A stretch of 64,000 nt of DNA, taken from assembly GCF_003096415.1 (NCBI RefSeq), contig NZ_QEKH01000018.1, positions 1 through 64,000 of the forward strand. Direction: 5' to 3'. Position numbers and translations under genes: made by a program. The stretch's first letter is position 1. Every line of letters starts with the position of its first letter. The notes under the pieces were generated by a model that worked only from the letters and a program-made list of their open reading frames with translations, had not been told where the DNA came from and did no database searches. Shown one piece after another: positions 1 through 8,040 of this stretch. Source of the DNA: Victivallis vadensis. Lineage in GTDB: Bacteria > Verrucomicrobiota > Lentisphaeria > Victivallales > Victivallaceae.

Positions 1-41
1 AAAACTAAATGGCAACTCTGAAAAATCTCATTCGGAGATTT

Positions 42-520
42 TCAGACATGAATAAACGGAATTCCTTTCAAAAAACTATTGATAGAGGTTCCCTTAATCG
101 TCAGAAACAGAATATCATCGGAATCCTTATCGCGGGCTACCGCTTGTTTGGAACGCAACAGATCGTCCAAGCATAGATATTTGACCGGAACACCGTGAAA
201 GTCGTGGATAATTGCCCGTTCTTCCACTGTGGAGAACTTGGGAAGCCCCGGTGGCGACAGATGAAACTGGATAATTCCGGCGGAAGTCTGGAAGGTCTGC
301 ACAAAACCTTCTCCGGCCTGAATATCAAGCGGTTCCAATTCCATATCAAGATCATCGGCCAACGCGGCATTGATCTTGGCGAAATTCTCCTGATCGAATG
401 GAGGAATGAAAATGTCCCAATCCAACGTGAAACGAGGCATGCCTTCCTGAAGCATAGCCTGACCGCCGATCACCACGTACGGACATTGGCTGCATTCAAC
501 CGCTTCAGAAGTTCTTCCAT
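42..520 (-). pseudogene. Nucleotidyltransferase (AbiEii / DUF6036-like), frameshifted
   Basis: The protein resembles small nucleotidyltransferase-fold proteins of the AbiEii/DUF6036 type, often encoded beside a short partner. A VIGGQAM motif near the N-terminus is followed by a D-W-D acidic pair, matching the GG...DxD pattern of the fold. The ATG at 518-520, after a GGGGAGTGA ribosome site, opens MEELLKRLNAANV and then reaches a stop. The remainder (PYVVIGGQAML onward) lies in another frame, open from about 485 to 42. One missing base near 480-485 would join the two frames into a normal N-terminus. The start overlaps the end of the small gene at 505-693. It is a pseudogene, or a sequencing error. 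Targets are unknown. Confidence 0.6.
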
Positions 521-693
521 TTCACTCCCCCCTGAGCAGCAATTTCTTTCAGATATTCCCGTTTCCAAGCATTCATTTCCTCATAATTGCGGAATGACTT
601 CTTTGAAAATTTGGGCAGATTGAGCGGCACCGGAAATTTCATGACCGGTGGATTAGCCAGCCAAAGCCGTATTTTCTGCTCTCGAATATCCAT
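505..693 (-). CDS. Small protein (62 aa) paired with nucleotidyltransferase
   Basis: This short protein of 62 residues starts MDIREQKIRL and ends VKWKNF. It is rich in charged and aromatic residues and has no membrane segment. An in-frame extension upstream to 834 exists but runs into the promoter region of the oppositely transcribed gene at 763, so the ATG at 691-693 is preferred. Its 3' end overlaps the start of the nucleotidyltransferase gene by 16 bases. That translational coupling resembles toxin-antitoxin or AbiE-like pairs, where a small protein precedes the transferase. No domain is recognised, and the pairing is the only evidence for a role. Confidence 0.5.
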   Translation of the reverse strand: MDIREQKIRLWLANPPVMKFPVPLNLPKFSKKSFRNYEEMNAWKREYLKEIAAQGGVKWKNF

Positions 694-762
694 AGTGTGT
701 TTGCTGCTCCTGTGTCTAATATAATTGAATTTTCTCAAAAAACAAGAAAAAGGTGATTTGTC

Positions 763-1020
763 ATGTTGAAGCTCAATGCCAGTTACAGTAAAAAGGTTCC
801 GGCTGGAGAGGAATATTCCAGCCAGAGCTATCATGCTTCAGTCGAAGTGGAACTGCCGGACGGGTTAAGCCCGGATCAGTTGCAGGCTCGTATTCACGAA
901 ACGTTTGATCTGGTGCGAAACTCGGTCGAAGCGGAATTGCATGGAAAAAGTCCCGCAAATTACGGGAGAAAATGGTCGGAAAAGCCCTGTAAAACGGGCC
1001 TCAAACATCCTCCGGCATGA
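763..1020 (+). CDS. Hypothetical protein, probably 3'-truncated
   Basis: The first 60 or so residues look like a genuine conserved protein: MLKLNASYSKKVP, then a regular amphipathic stretch (HASVEVELPDGLS) and a helix containing FDLVRNSVEAEL. The tail after about residue 62 is low-complexity, basic and proline-containing, and it is read through the antisense of the kinase gene's end. The coding part therefore probably stops being native near 950-985. It overlaps the convergent kinase gene tail to tail by 20 bases. I do not know the function. Similar short proteins occur, from memory, in accessory elements, which is weak evidence. The start follows an AAAAAGGTGATTTGTC leader. Confidence 0.5.
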   Translation: MLKLNASYSKKVPAGEEYSSQSYHASVEVELPDGLSPDQLQARIHETFDLVRNSVEAELHGKSPANYGRKWSEKPCKTGLKHPPA

Positions 1021-1543
1021 AACCGGGAGAACCGCAGGCTCCGGCATCGGCGTGATTCCTGACCAACCCGACATCCGCCAGTACCGCCTGTCGGTTGAGC
1101 CAGAGAATATTATCCGGCTTGATGTTTCGATGCATCAGCTTATGTCGGTGCAGCTCCTTCAATCCGGCAAGCAGTTCCACTGTCATTGCCATAACTTCCG
1201 AAGCCGGTAAAGGCCCTCGTGAACTCAACCGATGCGCCAGCGTATCGGCGGAATATCCCTCTCCGGGAGTGAGATTATCGGCCGGCGGCACGGTGTAATA
1301 GAGCCGATTGTCCACTTTGTCGATATGCAGGATCGGCAGCAGATTCGGGTGACGGCAGGAACGGAAACGGATCAGCCTGGCCAGTTCTTTTTGCATCGCC
1401 TTTCCGGTTCCCATCAGAAGCTTCAAGGCAACCGTCTGGCCGGAGAAGAGATTTTCCGCCAGGAATACCTGACCGAAAGAACCCTTGCCGCATTGCTCCA
1501 GCAACCGGTAAGCGCCGATGACATCGCCCGTTTTATATTCCAT
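1001..1543 (-). pseudogene. Ser/Thr protein kinase remnant (pseudokinase, C-lobe missing)
   Basis: This is the N-lobe and catalytic-loop part of a Hanks-type kinase. It has a glycine loop (CGKGSFGQVF), the ATP-binding lysine in VALKLL, the catalytic loop HRNIKPDN and a metal-binding motif DVG. It stops right after GSPGFMPEDV, where the APE motif and the whole C-lobe should follow, so at 180 residues it lacks about 80-100 residues of a kinase domain. The catalytic aspartate of HRD is also asparagine (codon AAC near 1123-1133), so even an intact protein would be a pseudokinase. Its ATG overlaps the end of the sigma factor gene by 11 bases, implying one transcript. It is probably a degraded gene. 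Confidence 0.75.
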
Positions 1544-2183
1544 TTTCCGGCAGCTCCAAAGTCGGATCGGCTGCGTTGATTTCAGCGATAATATGTTTCA
1601 ATTTCTGAACGCAGCGGGTACGGGCGATATAAACCTGATTCTTCGTGATTCCGAGTTGACTGATGACCTGATCGATCGGCATTTCCTGCACCATGTAGAG
1701 TTCAAAGGCGCAGTAGGTAATCGGCTCCACTTCCTTTCGGAGAAGTTCCATGGCGTCATGCAGGATCAACGCGCGCCATTCGTACAATAACGCGGTATTC
1801 AAGATGTCGTCCGGGCCGTCATCCGCATCTGCGGGATCTTCCGGAAGAGTCTCCACTGATTGGCTTACCGGAGGACGCTTCCGCAGAATATCGATGATTT
1901 TACCGTGAATGATCCTGCCGAAATAGGTACGAAACCGGGCAATTCCCGGATCGAACACGAAGGTTTTGGAGTTCTGAAAGAAGCGGAACATGACCTCCTG
2001 GAGCAAGTCGTCACATTCGGTGTCAGTCAGTCCTTTCAGGCGACCGAGCGAAATAATGATTTCCGAATAGCGAGCAATAAACTCCTCCCAGGAGACTTCA
2101 TCTCCCCCGGTCATCTTTTCCAATAAGGTTTGGGATGTTTCTGGATACTTCAAGCTGCTGCTCCGTTTTGAATTGGTTAACAT
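1533..2183 (-). CDS. ECF-type sigma-70 family RNA polymerase sigma factor
   Basis: This 216-residue protein has the two-domain layout of extracytoplasmic-function sigma factors. A region 2 helix bundle covers roughly residues 30-105 (WEEFIARYSEIIISL, then DDLLQEVMFRFF and RFRTYFGRIIHGKIID). A region 4 helix-turn-helix lies near residues 150-200 (AFELYMVQEMPIDQVISQLG followed by KNQVYIARTR). It would direct RNA polymerase to a dedicated set of promoters. It is translationally coupled to the kinase gene downstream. PVC bacteria often pair such sigma factors with Ser/Thr kinases, which suggests that the kinase once controlled the sigma factor. No anti-sigma gene is visible. Targets cannot be told from the sequence. 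Confidence 0.8.
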   Translation of the reverse strand: MLTNSKRSSSLKYPETSQTLLEKMTGGDEVSWEEFIARYSEIIISLGRLKGLTDTECDDLLQEVMFRFFQNSKTFVFDPGIARFRTYFGRIIHGKIIDILRKRPPVSQSVETLPEDPADADDGPDDILNTALLYEWRALILHDAMELLRKEVEPITYCAFELYMVQEMPIDQVISQLGITKNQVYIARTRCVQKLKHIIAEINAADPTLELPENGI

Positions 2184-2375
2184 ATCGCAAAGGATTCCGT
2201 TTTCAAGTCCTTGTTTCCTACTTGTCGGAATAAGGGCAAAAATCTCCCGTTATTTCCACAGATTTCTGATCGTTTTACGCTGTTTCAATGGCTCCCTGTA
2301 TCACTGTACAGGGGCATCGATTCAGACATGAAATCGAGGAAGAAACGGTTCTCGAATCGCTCGCTTTAGGTAAGC

Positions 2376-2411
2376 AGGAAGCGTATTGCCAACGAGGGCA
2401 ATACGCTTCCT
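2376..2411 (-). other. Perfect 15-bp hairpin downstream of repeat gene
   Basis: The arms 2376-2390 and 2397-2411 are perfectly complementary over 15 bases around a six-base loop. The hairpin begins 10 bases past the stop codon of the repeat-protein gene. On the minus strand it is not followed by a run of T, so it is not a classical terminator. It may stabilise or end the transcript with help from other factors. Confidence 0.6.
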
Positions 2412-2421
2412 TGCACGTAGT

Positions 2422-3045
2422 TTAGAAACGGTATTTCTTCAACACCGGATGCTTTCGGCAGAGCAATTGCCAGTCATCTTCCGAGAATTGGTTAATGACC
2501 GGGCATCGCTCGATGTAGTCCGGCAGATGAAACAACAAGTTCCACCAGTAGGAAACTGGAAAGCGTTCCCAGCAGTTACAATGAGGTTCGAAATCGCAAC
2601 TGTTTCGCAGCATGAGCAACCAGTCATAGAGGGAGAAACAGCTCCAATCTTTGATATAGGCTGCTGATTCGGGTGAACCCACCAGAAAAACGGCCTGTAT
2701 TGTCGGATGTTTGGGACTTGGACAATAGGATATCAGGCGCGGCTGAACCGAGAGCAATTCCGCCCATTCATTTATCGAGAAATTTTTCCAACAGCGGCAG
2801 TAGGCCGCAAGCTGTGGCTGCTTGGCCAACAACTCGCTCCATTGCAGCGTTCCCCATTCCAAAACACAGGGGCATTCTTGGAACAAATGCGGAGCCGATT
2901 GCAGCACAATGTTCCACGCAGAAGCGTTCCACGTTTGGAAGTCGCAATAGTCCCGAAGCTGCGGCGATGCGGCTAGTAACTTTCCCCACTCTTCAGCGGA
3001 AAAACGCCAGTCCGGGCAAGACTGTACGAATATCTTACAACGGAG
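2422..3045 (-). pseudogene. Tandem W/LL-repeat protein, 5'-truncated
   Basis: The frame encodes about eight tandem units of roughly 24-25 residues. The pattern is C-x-W..F(S)..x-W-x-x-LL-x-x-x-P-x-L-x-x-x-C, for example CPDWRFSAEEWGKLL and WKNFSINEWAELL. Such W/LL/P/C repeats should form a helical solenoid and probably bind protein. Three or four units lie upstream of the first usable start (GTG at 2907), and the frame continues to a stop at 3046-3048 with no ATG, GTG or TTG in between. The native N-terminus is therefore gone. The gene precedes the sigma/kinase pair on the same strand, and immediately upstream the DNA becomes very AT-rich. Function is unknown. Confidence 0.6.
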
Positions 3046-3322
3046 TCATTGCTCCTATTGTCAATTTCAGGCTGTTTTTCTTCTGATTTTTTTGTGTGTC
3101 AAATGCCATGGAAAGTTGACTCAAATGTATTGTTTTTAGATTGCCAGGTATACATAAATATCAATGATAATAGCTTATAATCAAATAATTATAATTCAAA
3201 TTTTACCTTTTATAGTTGCAATAATATTACTTTTATATTTGAGAGAAATTATTTTTAATACTGTATAAATATAATTTTATATAACCTCAAGAGAATTTAC
3301 AGGAATCATCTCTGTTTTCGGA
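3046..3322. other. AT-rich intergenic stretch
   Basis: These 277 bases, especially 3100-3300, are extremely AT-rich compared with everything around them. I see no coding frame or convincing RNA structure. The stretch lies between the broken repeat gene and the HTH gene and may hold the junction that removed the 5' end of the repeat gene. Confidence 0.5.
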
Positions 3323-3625
3323 TTATTTCACGGAAATGAACAACTCTAATGCTGTTCTCGGAATACGAGTGCTGCGTGCGGAGATTTTGATGACACCCAG
3401 CCAGCCTTCCCGAATGTAACGGAAGATTGATTTTGGATGGCAACCGAGTAGTTCGGCAGCCTCCTTTACAGTATATAATTTCTCCGGCACTTCCGGTCGG
3501 CTTTCGCCACCGGAAGCCGCCAGTTTCAGAAGTTCATTCAAGCGTCTGCCGTCAAGCAGGCCGTTTTTCACGGCTGGGGCCAAAAAGTCTTTGACCACTT
3601 TGATCTCTTCCGGGGTCAGGAGCAT
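3323..3625 (-). CDS. Excisionase/AlpA-like helix-turn-helix protein
   Basis: This 100-residue DNA-binding protein carries a C-terminal winged helix of the excisionase (MerR/AlpA-like) type: LYTVKEAAELLGCHPKSIFR, then YIREGWLGVIKI. The N-terminal 45 residues are helical and charged. Such proteins act as recombination directionality factors or as local repressors in integrated elements. It lies 50 bases downstream of the DUF4143 ATPase on the same strand and about 1.3 kb from the dead integrase, which fits a role in element excision or control. An adapter role in transcription alone is equally possible. Confidence 0.7.
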   Translation of the reverse strand: MLLTPEEIKVVKDFLAPAVKNGLLDGRRLNELLKLAASGGESRPEVPEKLYTVKEAAELLGCHPKSIFRYIREGWLGVIKISARSTRIPRTALELFISVK

Positions 3626-3674
3626 GTCACCCTCCGTTGCTGTCGACTTGACCAGTTATGACCCGGGGAGCGGC

Positions 3675-4835
3675 TCATTTTACTGCTGTTCCGGTATCTT
3701 TGAAGTTGAGGAATCTGATGCCATCGATTTCCGGCGTCAGATCACCGGAATAGATGACGAAACCGGGCTGGAATTTTTCCGACAGCTTGCGGAACTTCAG
3801 AAGGTTTTTGCAGAAGTCCTTGTTCCAGGTCATGCCGCCTTTGATCTCCACCGGAATCAGCGTTTGATTGTTCTTGCGGAACAGGAGGTCGGCCTCCAGC
3901 CCCTGCGAATCCCGAATGAAATACAATTCCGCCGTCTCGCCCGTGTTGAAGCGTTGTTTCAGCGCCTCAATGACTACCATGTTTTCAAAGAGTCCGCCGA
4001 ACAGCGGATCACGGGCAACCTGTTCAGGAGAGTTGATGCCCAATAGCCATGTCGCCAGACCGACTTCCGTAAAGTAGAGTTTTTTGCTCTTGATCAGGCG
4101 TTTGCCGAAGTTCTCGTAGTAACCCGGCAATTGAAAGACGATAAAGCTGGCTTCCAGTACGGAAAGCCACTGGGCGAGCGTCTGTGACGATACGCCCACA
4201 TCCCCCGCCAGTGAAGCCATATTGACCAGTTGTCCAACCCGGCCCGCCAGCAGCTTCACGAATGTTTCAAACTGGCTGAGGTCCTTGATATTCAGCATCT
4301 GGCGCACATCCTTCTCCACATAGGTCGAGAAGTAATCGCGGTAAAGGTTCTTCGGATCAAGCGTTGTGTCGTAAAGACGCGGCATGAAGCCGGAATAGAG
4401 GTACTGATCTCGCTCCAGTGTAATGCCGGAGGCAGTCATCTCGGAAATGGAGAGCGGCAGCAGTTGCAGAATGCCGGTACGCCCGGCCAACGACTGCGAA
4501 ACTCCGGCCCCCAAAGCCGGTTGATGGCTGCCGGTCAGGATATACTGCCCATAGCTTTTGTCTTCATCCACTGCGGTTTGAATGAAGCTCAACAGCTTCG
4601 GGACGCGCTGGATTTCATCGAAGATGACCGGCGGTGCGTAGCTCTTCAGAAATCCCCTGGGGTCGGCCTCGGCCATCTGCCGGATATCGAAATTCTCCAA
4701 ACTGACGTACCGGTGCTGCGGGAACGTCATCTTTGCAAGGGTAGTCTTGCCGGACTGCCGGGGGCCGGTAATCGTGACCACCGGATACATGGCGGCCAAC
4801 TTGAGCAGTTGTTGTTGTATTTCACGCTGAATCAT
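3675..4835 (-). CDS. AAA ATPase with C-terminal DUF4143 domain (copy 1)
   Basis: This 386-residue protein is of the AAA_14/DUF4143 type. Walker A is GPRQSGKTT near residue 25 and Walker B is VIFDEIQ near residue 70. A sensor-like ILTGSHQ follows, then a winged-helix middle (SSQTLAQWLSVLEAS). The C-terminal DUF4143 part carries a PD-(D/E)XK-like pattern (GLEADLLF followed by PVEIK). Family members are common in genomic islands and often occur in multiple copies; their biochemical role is not settled. The start MIQREIQ aligns with that of the second copy at 6682-7866, and a GGGGAAG ribosome site lies upstream. The two copies look closely related throughout. Confidence 0.85.
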   Translation of the reverse strand: MIQREIQQQLLKLAAMYPVVTITGPRQSGKTTLAKMTFPQHRYVSLENFDIRQMAEADPRGFLKSYAPPVIFDEIQRVPKLLSFIQTAVDEDKSYGQYILTGSHQPALGAGVSQSLAGRTGILQLLPLSISEMTASGITLERDQYLYSGFMPRLYDTTLDPKNLYRDYFSTYVEKDVRQMLNIKDLSQFETFVKLLAGRVGQLVNMASLAGDVGVSSQTLAQWLSVLEASFIVFQLPGYYENFGKRLIKSKKLYFTEVGLATWLLGINSPEQVARDPLFGGLFENMVVIEALKQRFNTGETAELYFIRDSQGLEADLLFRKNNQTLIPVEIKGGMTWNKDFCKNLLKFRKLSEKFQPGFVIYSGDLTPEIDGIRFLNFKDTGTAVK

Positions 4836-4915
4836 CGGACTTCCCCTTGGTAAGCATGGTTATTTTCCTCTTCTGCAATACAATAGCATTTTCTATGCGG
4901 ATTTCAAGTCGCATT

Positions 4916-6489
4916 TTATATTTGTTTGATTTTGGATTGAGCAGCAGTAATCTGCTCGGAGGACAACACGCCTGAAACAATTCGTTTTGCCGGACGGGAA
5001 AGGTTGAATTTTTTCATCCGTTTTCGGAGCGCTGTACCCGTCACACCGAAAACCTGACCAATGGCCTCAATGGTGTAATCAGGGAGAAGATATTGTAAAC
5101 GCTCCGGGGTAATGGCAAGAGCATTTTCCGGCTCCGGAAGTGCTTCCGCCTCGATGATATCGGCGGGGATAGACTGATGTTCAGAAAGCAATTGTTCTTG
5201 CAAACACTGAAGTTGTGACAGATCTGCTGTGTCGATGAACTGATGCAGTTTGCGCCGTAAAGCGGCAACCTGTGTACTTGGGGCTTCTTTTCCAATGGCC
5301 GGAAGCGTGTTGATGGCACGTTGTGCCGCAAGCTGATCCATGTGGTAGTAGTGCCGGGTCATGGCCGGGCTGCCGTGCCCGACGATCTCTTGGACGATCG
5401 CCATTGGGACTCCGGCATTGGCGCAAAAGCTGACGAAGCTGTGACGGAAAGAGTGCGTGTCGTACTGGCAGATGCGCCGCTTCACCTTCTCTTTGCCGTT
5501 GCCGAGTTTCTTGGTACGGACATGCTCGGGAGCAGCGATGGTAGCGTCAAGCCCGATGGAATTGATCAATTTGCTGATATCCTTACCGATTCCGGAGGGA
5601 TTCTTCCGATAACGTTCGGCGATTTCAGGAAGGATGTAACTGTTTTCGCTATGCCAGGCTTCGGCTTCGAGCAATGCCTGGCGAAGCTGCGGATGCAATG
5701 GAGCATCCTGTAGCCACTTGCCGGAGCGAGCTGCTGAAAAATCCGATTGACTTCTTCGGCTGTGAAATCTTGGTGGCTCTGCGGATTCTCACTCTTTTTG
5801 GAGATTCGGGCAAAAGGATTCTCCATGCCGTCCTCTTTGAGCACGATCCGGAAGATCAATTGCAGCGCTTGGCGATAGCTGTTATAGGTGGCCTCGAAAA
5901 TCCCGGTTCCCCAAAGGTAGGCCATGAATGCAGCGGCGGTGTCCGCATCAATCCAGCTGGCATCTTCGGCACGACGGTTCTTCTTCAGCCACGTAGTGAA
6001 TCGGTCACAGAAAATCTTGTACTTCTTCAGGGTGCCGGGGCCACTGTCCGGGCGTTCCGGGCTGGATTCAAAAGCAGTCCAGATGTCGGAAAGGCTGAGC
6101 CGGGTCCGATTGATGATCTTTTTGGCCTCCGCTACCTTCACCATCAGTTCAGCTTTGGATTCGATGGCGGTAATCTTTGGGATTCCGGCGAGAAATTCGG
6201 CAGCGGCTTTCTCTGCTATCGACTTTTCTGTAATGGCTTGATCCACACCTTTATCGGCTTTGGCAGTCAAGGTTTTCTTTTTGCGCTTGCCGCTGACTGG
6301 ATCAATGTACATTAAAACATAACGTCCGCGATAGAGATAGGCACTGCCTGCATTGTTTCCACGCCGTTTACCTTCCTTGAGTCTGCCTATGTTACCTTCC
6401 CTCGCTCTCACTGGTTTCCGCTCGTTTGCACACGTGGGAATGATATTCCAATTTTGGTGCAATTGCAACCTATTTGCAACCCAAAACAT
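4916..6489 (-). pseudogene. Tyrosine site-specific integrase, inactivated by internal deletion
   Basis: The N-terminal part (from 6489, or from a GTG at 6411) contains an arm-binding segment (GNIGRLKEGKRRGNNAGSAY) and a SAM-like core-binding domain (LSLSDIWTAFESSP). Around 5700-5715 the frame changes. The second half resumes at LHPQLRQALLEAE and holds the last catalytic motifs: HSFRHSF, GH in VGHGSP, and the nucleophile tyrosine in TRHYYH. The stretch that should carry the first catalytic arginine and the lysine is absent, so about 100 residues were deleted with a frame change. A C-terminal helix-turn-helix follows. The gene sits beside the tRNA fragment at 6518-6557, the usual place for an integrase of an element inserted in a tRNA gene. 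Confidence 0.85.
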
Positions 6490-6517
6490 TAAAATAAGCT
6501 CAAAACTAATTCACTCG

Positions 6518-6557
6518 TATGAATAGGTCATCGGTTCGATTCCGATTATTGGCTCCA
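6518..6557 (+). other. Attachment-site tRNA 3' fragment (tRNA-Thr-like)
   Basis: A T arm (6530-6546, five paired bases around TTCGATT) is followed by a seven-base acceptor strand, a discriminator base and CCA at 6555-6557. Just before it, ACTCGTA (6512-6518) resembles an anticodon loop with CGT, which would make this tRNA-Thr. The 5' half of a tRNA is not present upstream. This is what remains of the target gene at one end of an island whose integrase lies alongside. The intact or restored tRNA should lie beyond the left edge of the window. Confidence 0.7.
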
Positions 6558-6570
6558 ATTTGATCTTATC

Positions 6571-6601
6571 AGCCAGGCGTTTACACCGCTTGGCTCTTTT
6601 T
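6571..6601 (+). terminator. Rho-independent terminator after tRNA fragment
   Basis: A nine-pair stem (6571-6579 with 6587-6595, one G-U pair) with a seven-base loop is followed by C and a run of five T. It lies 13 bases past the tRNA CCA and is most simply the original terminator of the tRNA gene. Confidence 0.75.
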
Positions 6602-6681
6602 ATGCCGAAATTGCGAAAGATACCATCCGCCACCACCGTTTACGCTCAAACACCAAATCATAGACATACAATAGACTGACA

Positions 6682-7866
6682 TTAGTTTTTGCTGGTCAAA
6701 ACTTGTTTTGTAATGATGTCAGCGGTATCGGTGAAATTGACAAAACGGGTCTCCTTGATTGTCGGAGTCAAATCCCCGGAATAAATGACTGCACCGGGTT
6801 TGGCATTCGGCACTAGAGAGCGGAACTTGGTGATAGCTTCAGTAAAATCAGGATTGTAGCTCCGGGCGGCTTTGATTTCCATCGGCAGGAGTTCCCGGTT
6901 TTCATTGAGCAGCAGATCAATTTCCATACCTTTGCTGTCCCGATAAAAATAGAGTTCTCCTTCTTTGCCCGCATTATATCGGGCTTTCAGGGCTTCGACC
7001 ACCACCATGTTTTTGAATAATCCACCGAGAAGCGGATCTCGTGCCACCTGTGATACATCCTTAATTCCAAGCAGGTAGGTAGCCAAGCCGACTTCGGTAA
7101 AATAAAGTTTCGGAGTTTTCACCAACCGCTTGCCGAAATTCTGGAAATAACACGGCAACCGGAACACAATATGGCTTGCCTCCAATACCGAGAGCCATTC
7201 GGAGAGCGTCGAAACGGAAACGCCCACATCATTGGATAAACTGCTGAGGTTGACCAATTGTCCGACCCGACCAGCCAGCAATTTGATGAACAACTCAAAA
7301 TTCAAGCTGTTGCGGAGATTGATTAACTGCCTGGCATCTCGTTCTATATAAGTCATATAGTAGTTGCGGTACAGCAATTCCGGTTCAATATTGGAATCGT
7401 AGAGTTCCGGCATGAATCCCTTGAAGAGATATTCATCCCGATCCATCTGAATGCCCGCCTCAGTTAATTCCTGAATGGAAAGCGGAAGCAGTTGCAGAAT
7501 CGCCGTCCGTCCTGCCAAGGATTGCGAAACCTCGGCTCGAAGATTCGGCTGCTGACTGCCGGTCAGAATGAATTGACCTTTTTTCTTCTTGTCCCGATCG
7601 ACAATCACCTGAATATAACTGAGAAGTTTGGGAACCCGCTGAACTTCATCAATGATTACCGGAGCAGAATATTGCTCCAGAAACTCCTTGGAGTCTCTTT
7701 CCGCAAGCAAGCGGACATCCGGGTCTTCAAGGTTGACATACTTATAGTCCGGAAACTGTAATTGAACAAGAGTTGTTTTACCTGCCTGTCTCGGTCCGGT
7801 AATCGTAATTACCGGAAACTTCGTAGCTAGATCAGCCAATACCCCTTGAATTTTTCTCTTGATCAT
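6682..7866 (-). CDS. AAA ATPase with C-terminal DUF4143 domain (copy 2)
   Basis: This 394-residue paralogue of the protein at 3675-4835 has the same architecture. Walker A is GPRQAGKTT, Walker B is VIIDEVQRVP, the middle is a winged helix (VSTLSEWLSVLEAS), and the C-terminal nuclease-like pattern is GMEIDLLL followed by PMEIK. The ATG at 7864-7866 is chosen because GGAGGATAGGAAT precedes it directly and because MIKRKIQ aligns with the start of copy 1; a longer frame reaches 7911 without support. It lies outside the tRNA-marked end of the island and has no close neighbour on its strand. It is probably an independent insertion or the product of duplication. Confidence 0.85.
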   Translation of the reverse strand: MIKRKIQGVLADLATKFPVITITGPRQAGKTTLVQLQFPDYKYVNLEDPDVRLLAERDSKEFLEQYSAPVIIDEVQRVPKLLSYIQVIVDRDKKKKGQFILTGSQQPNLRAEVSQSLAGRTAILQLLPLSIQELTEAGIQMDRDEYLFKGFMPELYDSNIEPELLYRNYYMTYIERDARQLINLRNSLNFELFIKLLAGRVGQLVNLSSLSNDVGVSVSTLSEWLSVLEASHIVFRLPCYFQNFGKRLVKTPKLYFTEVGLATYLLGIKDVSQVARDPLLGGLFKNMVVVEALKARYNAGKEGELYFYRDSKGMEIDLLLNENRELLPMEIKAARSYNPDFTEAITKFRSLVPNAKPGAVIYSGDLTPTIKETRFVNFTDTADIITKQVLTSKN

Positions 7867-8040
7867 ATTCCTATCCTCCATGACGACAATAATATATCGC
7901 CACAAGAACAAATTTCAAGTTAAATCGAAAATTTGTTTCAGCCAAAGCCTGTACTAAAACCAAAGACACCTATTCATATCCAGGTCTTTACTTTACTTTT
8001 CAGTAAATTTATTGCGATAGATAAGTCATTTTACTAGAAT

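Noticed and set aside
4916-6489. Programmed frameshifting as an explanation for the two-frame integrase
   Set aside because: A whole catalytic segment is missing at the junction, so a deletion explains it and no slippery sequence is needed.
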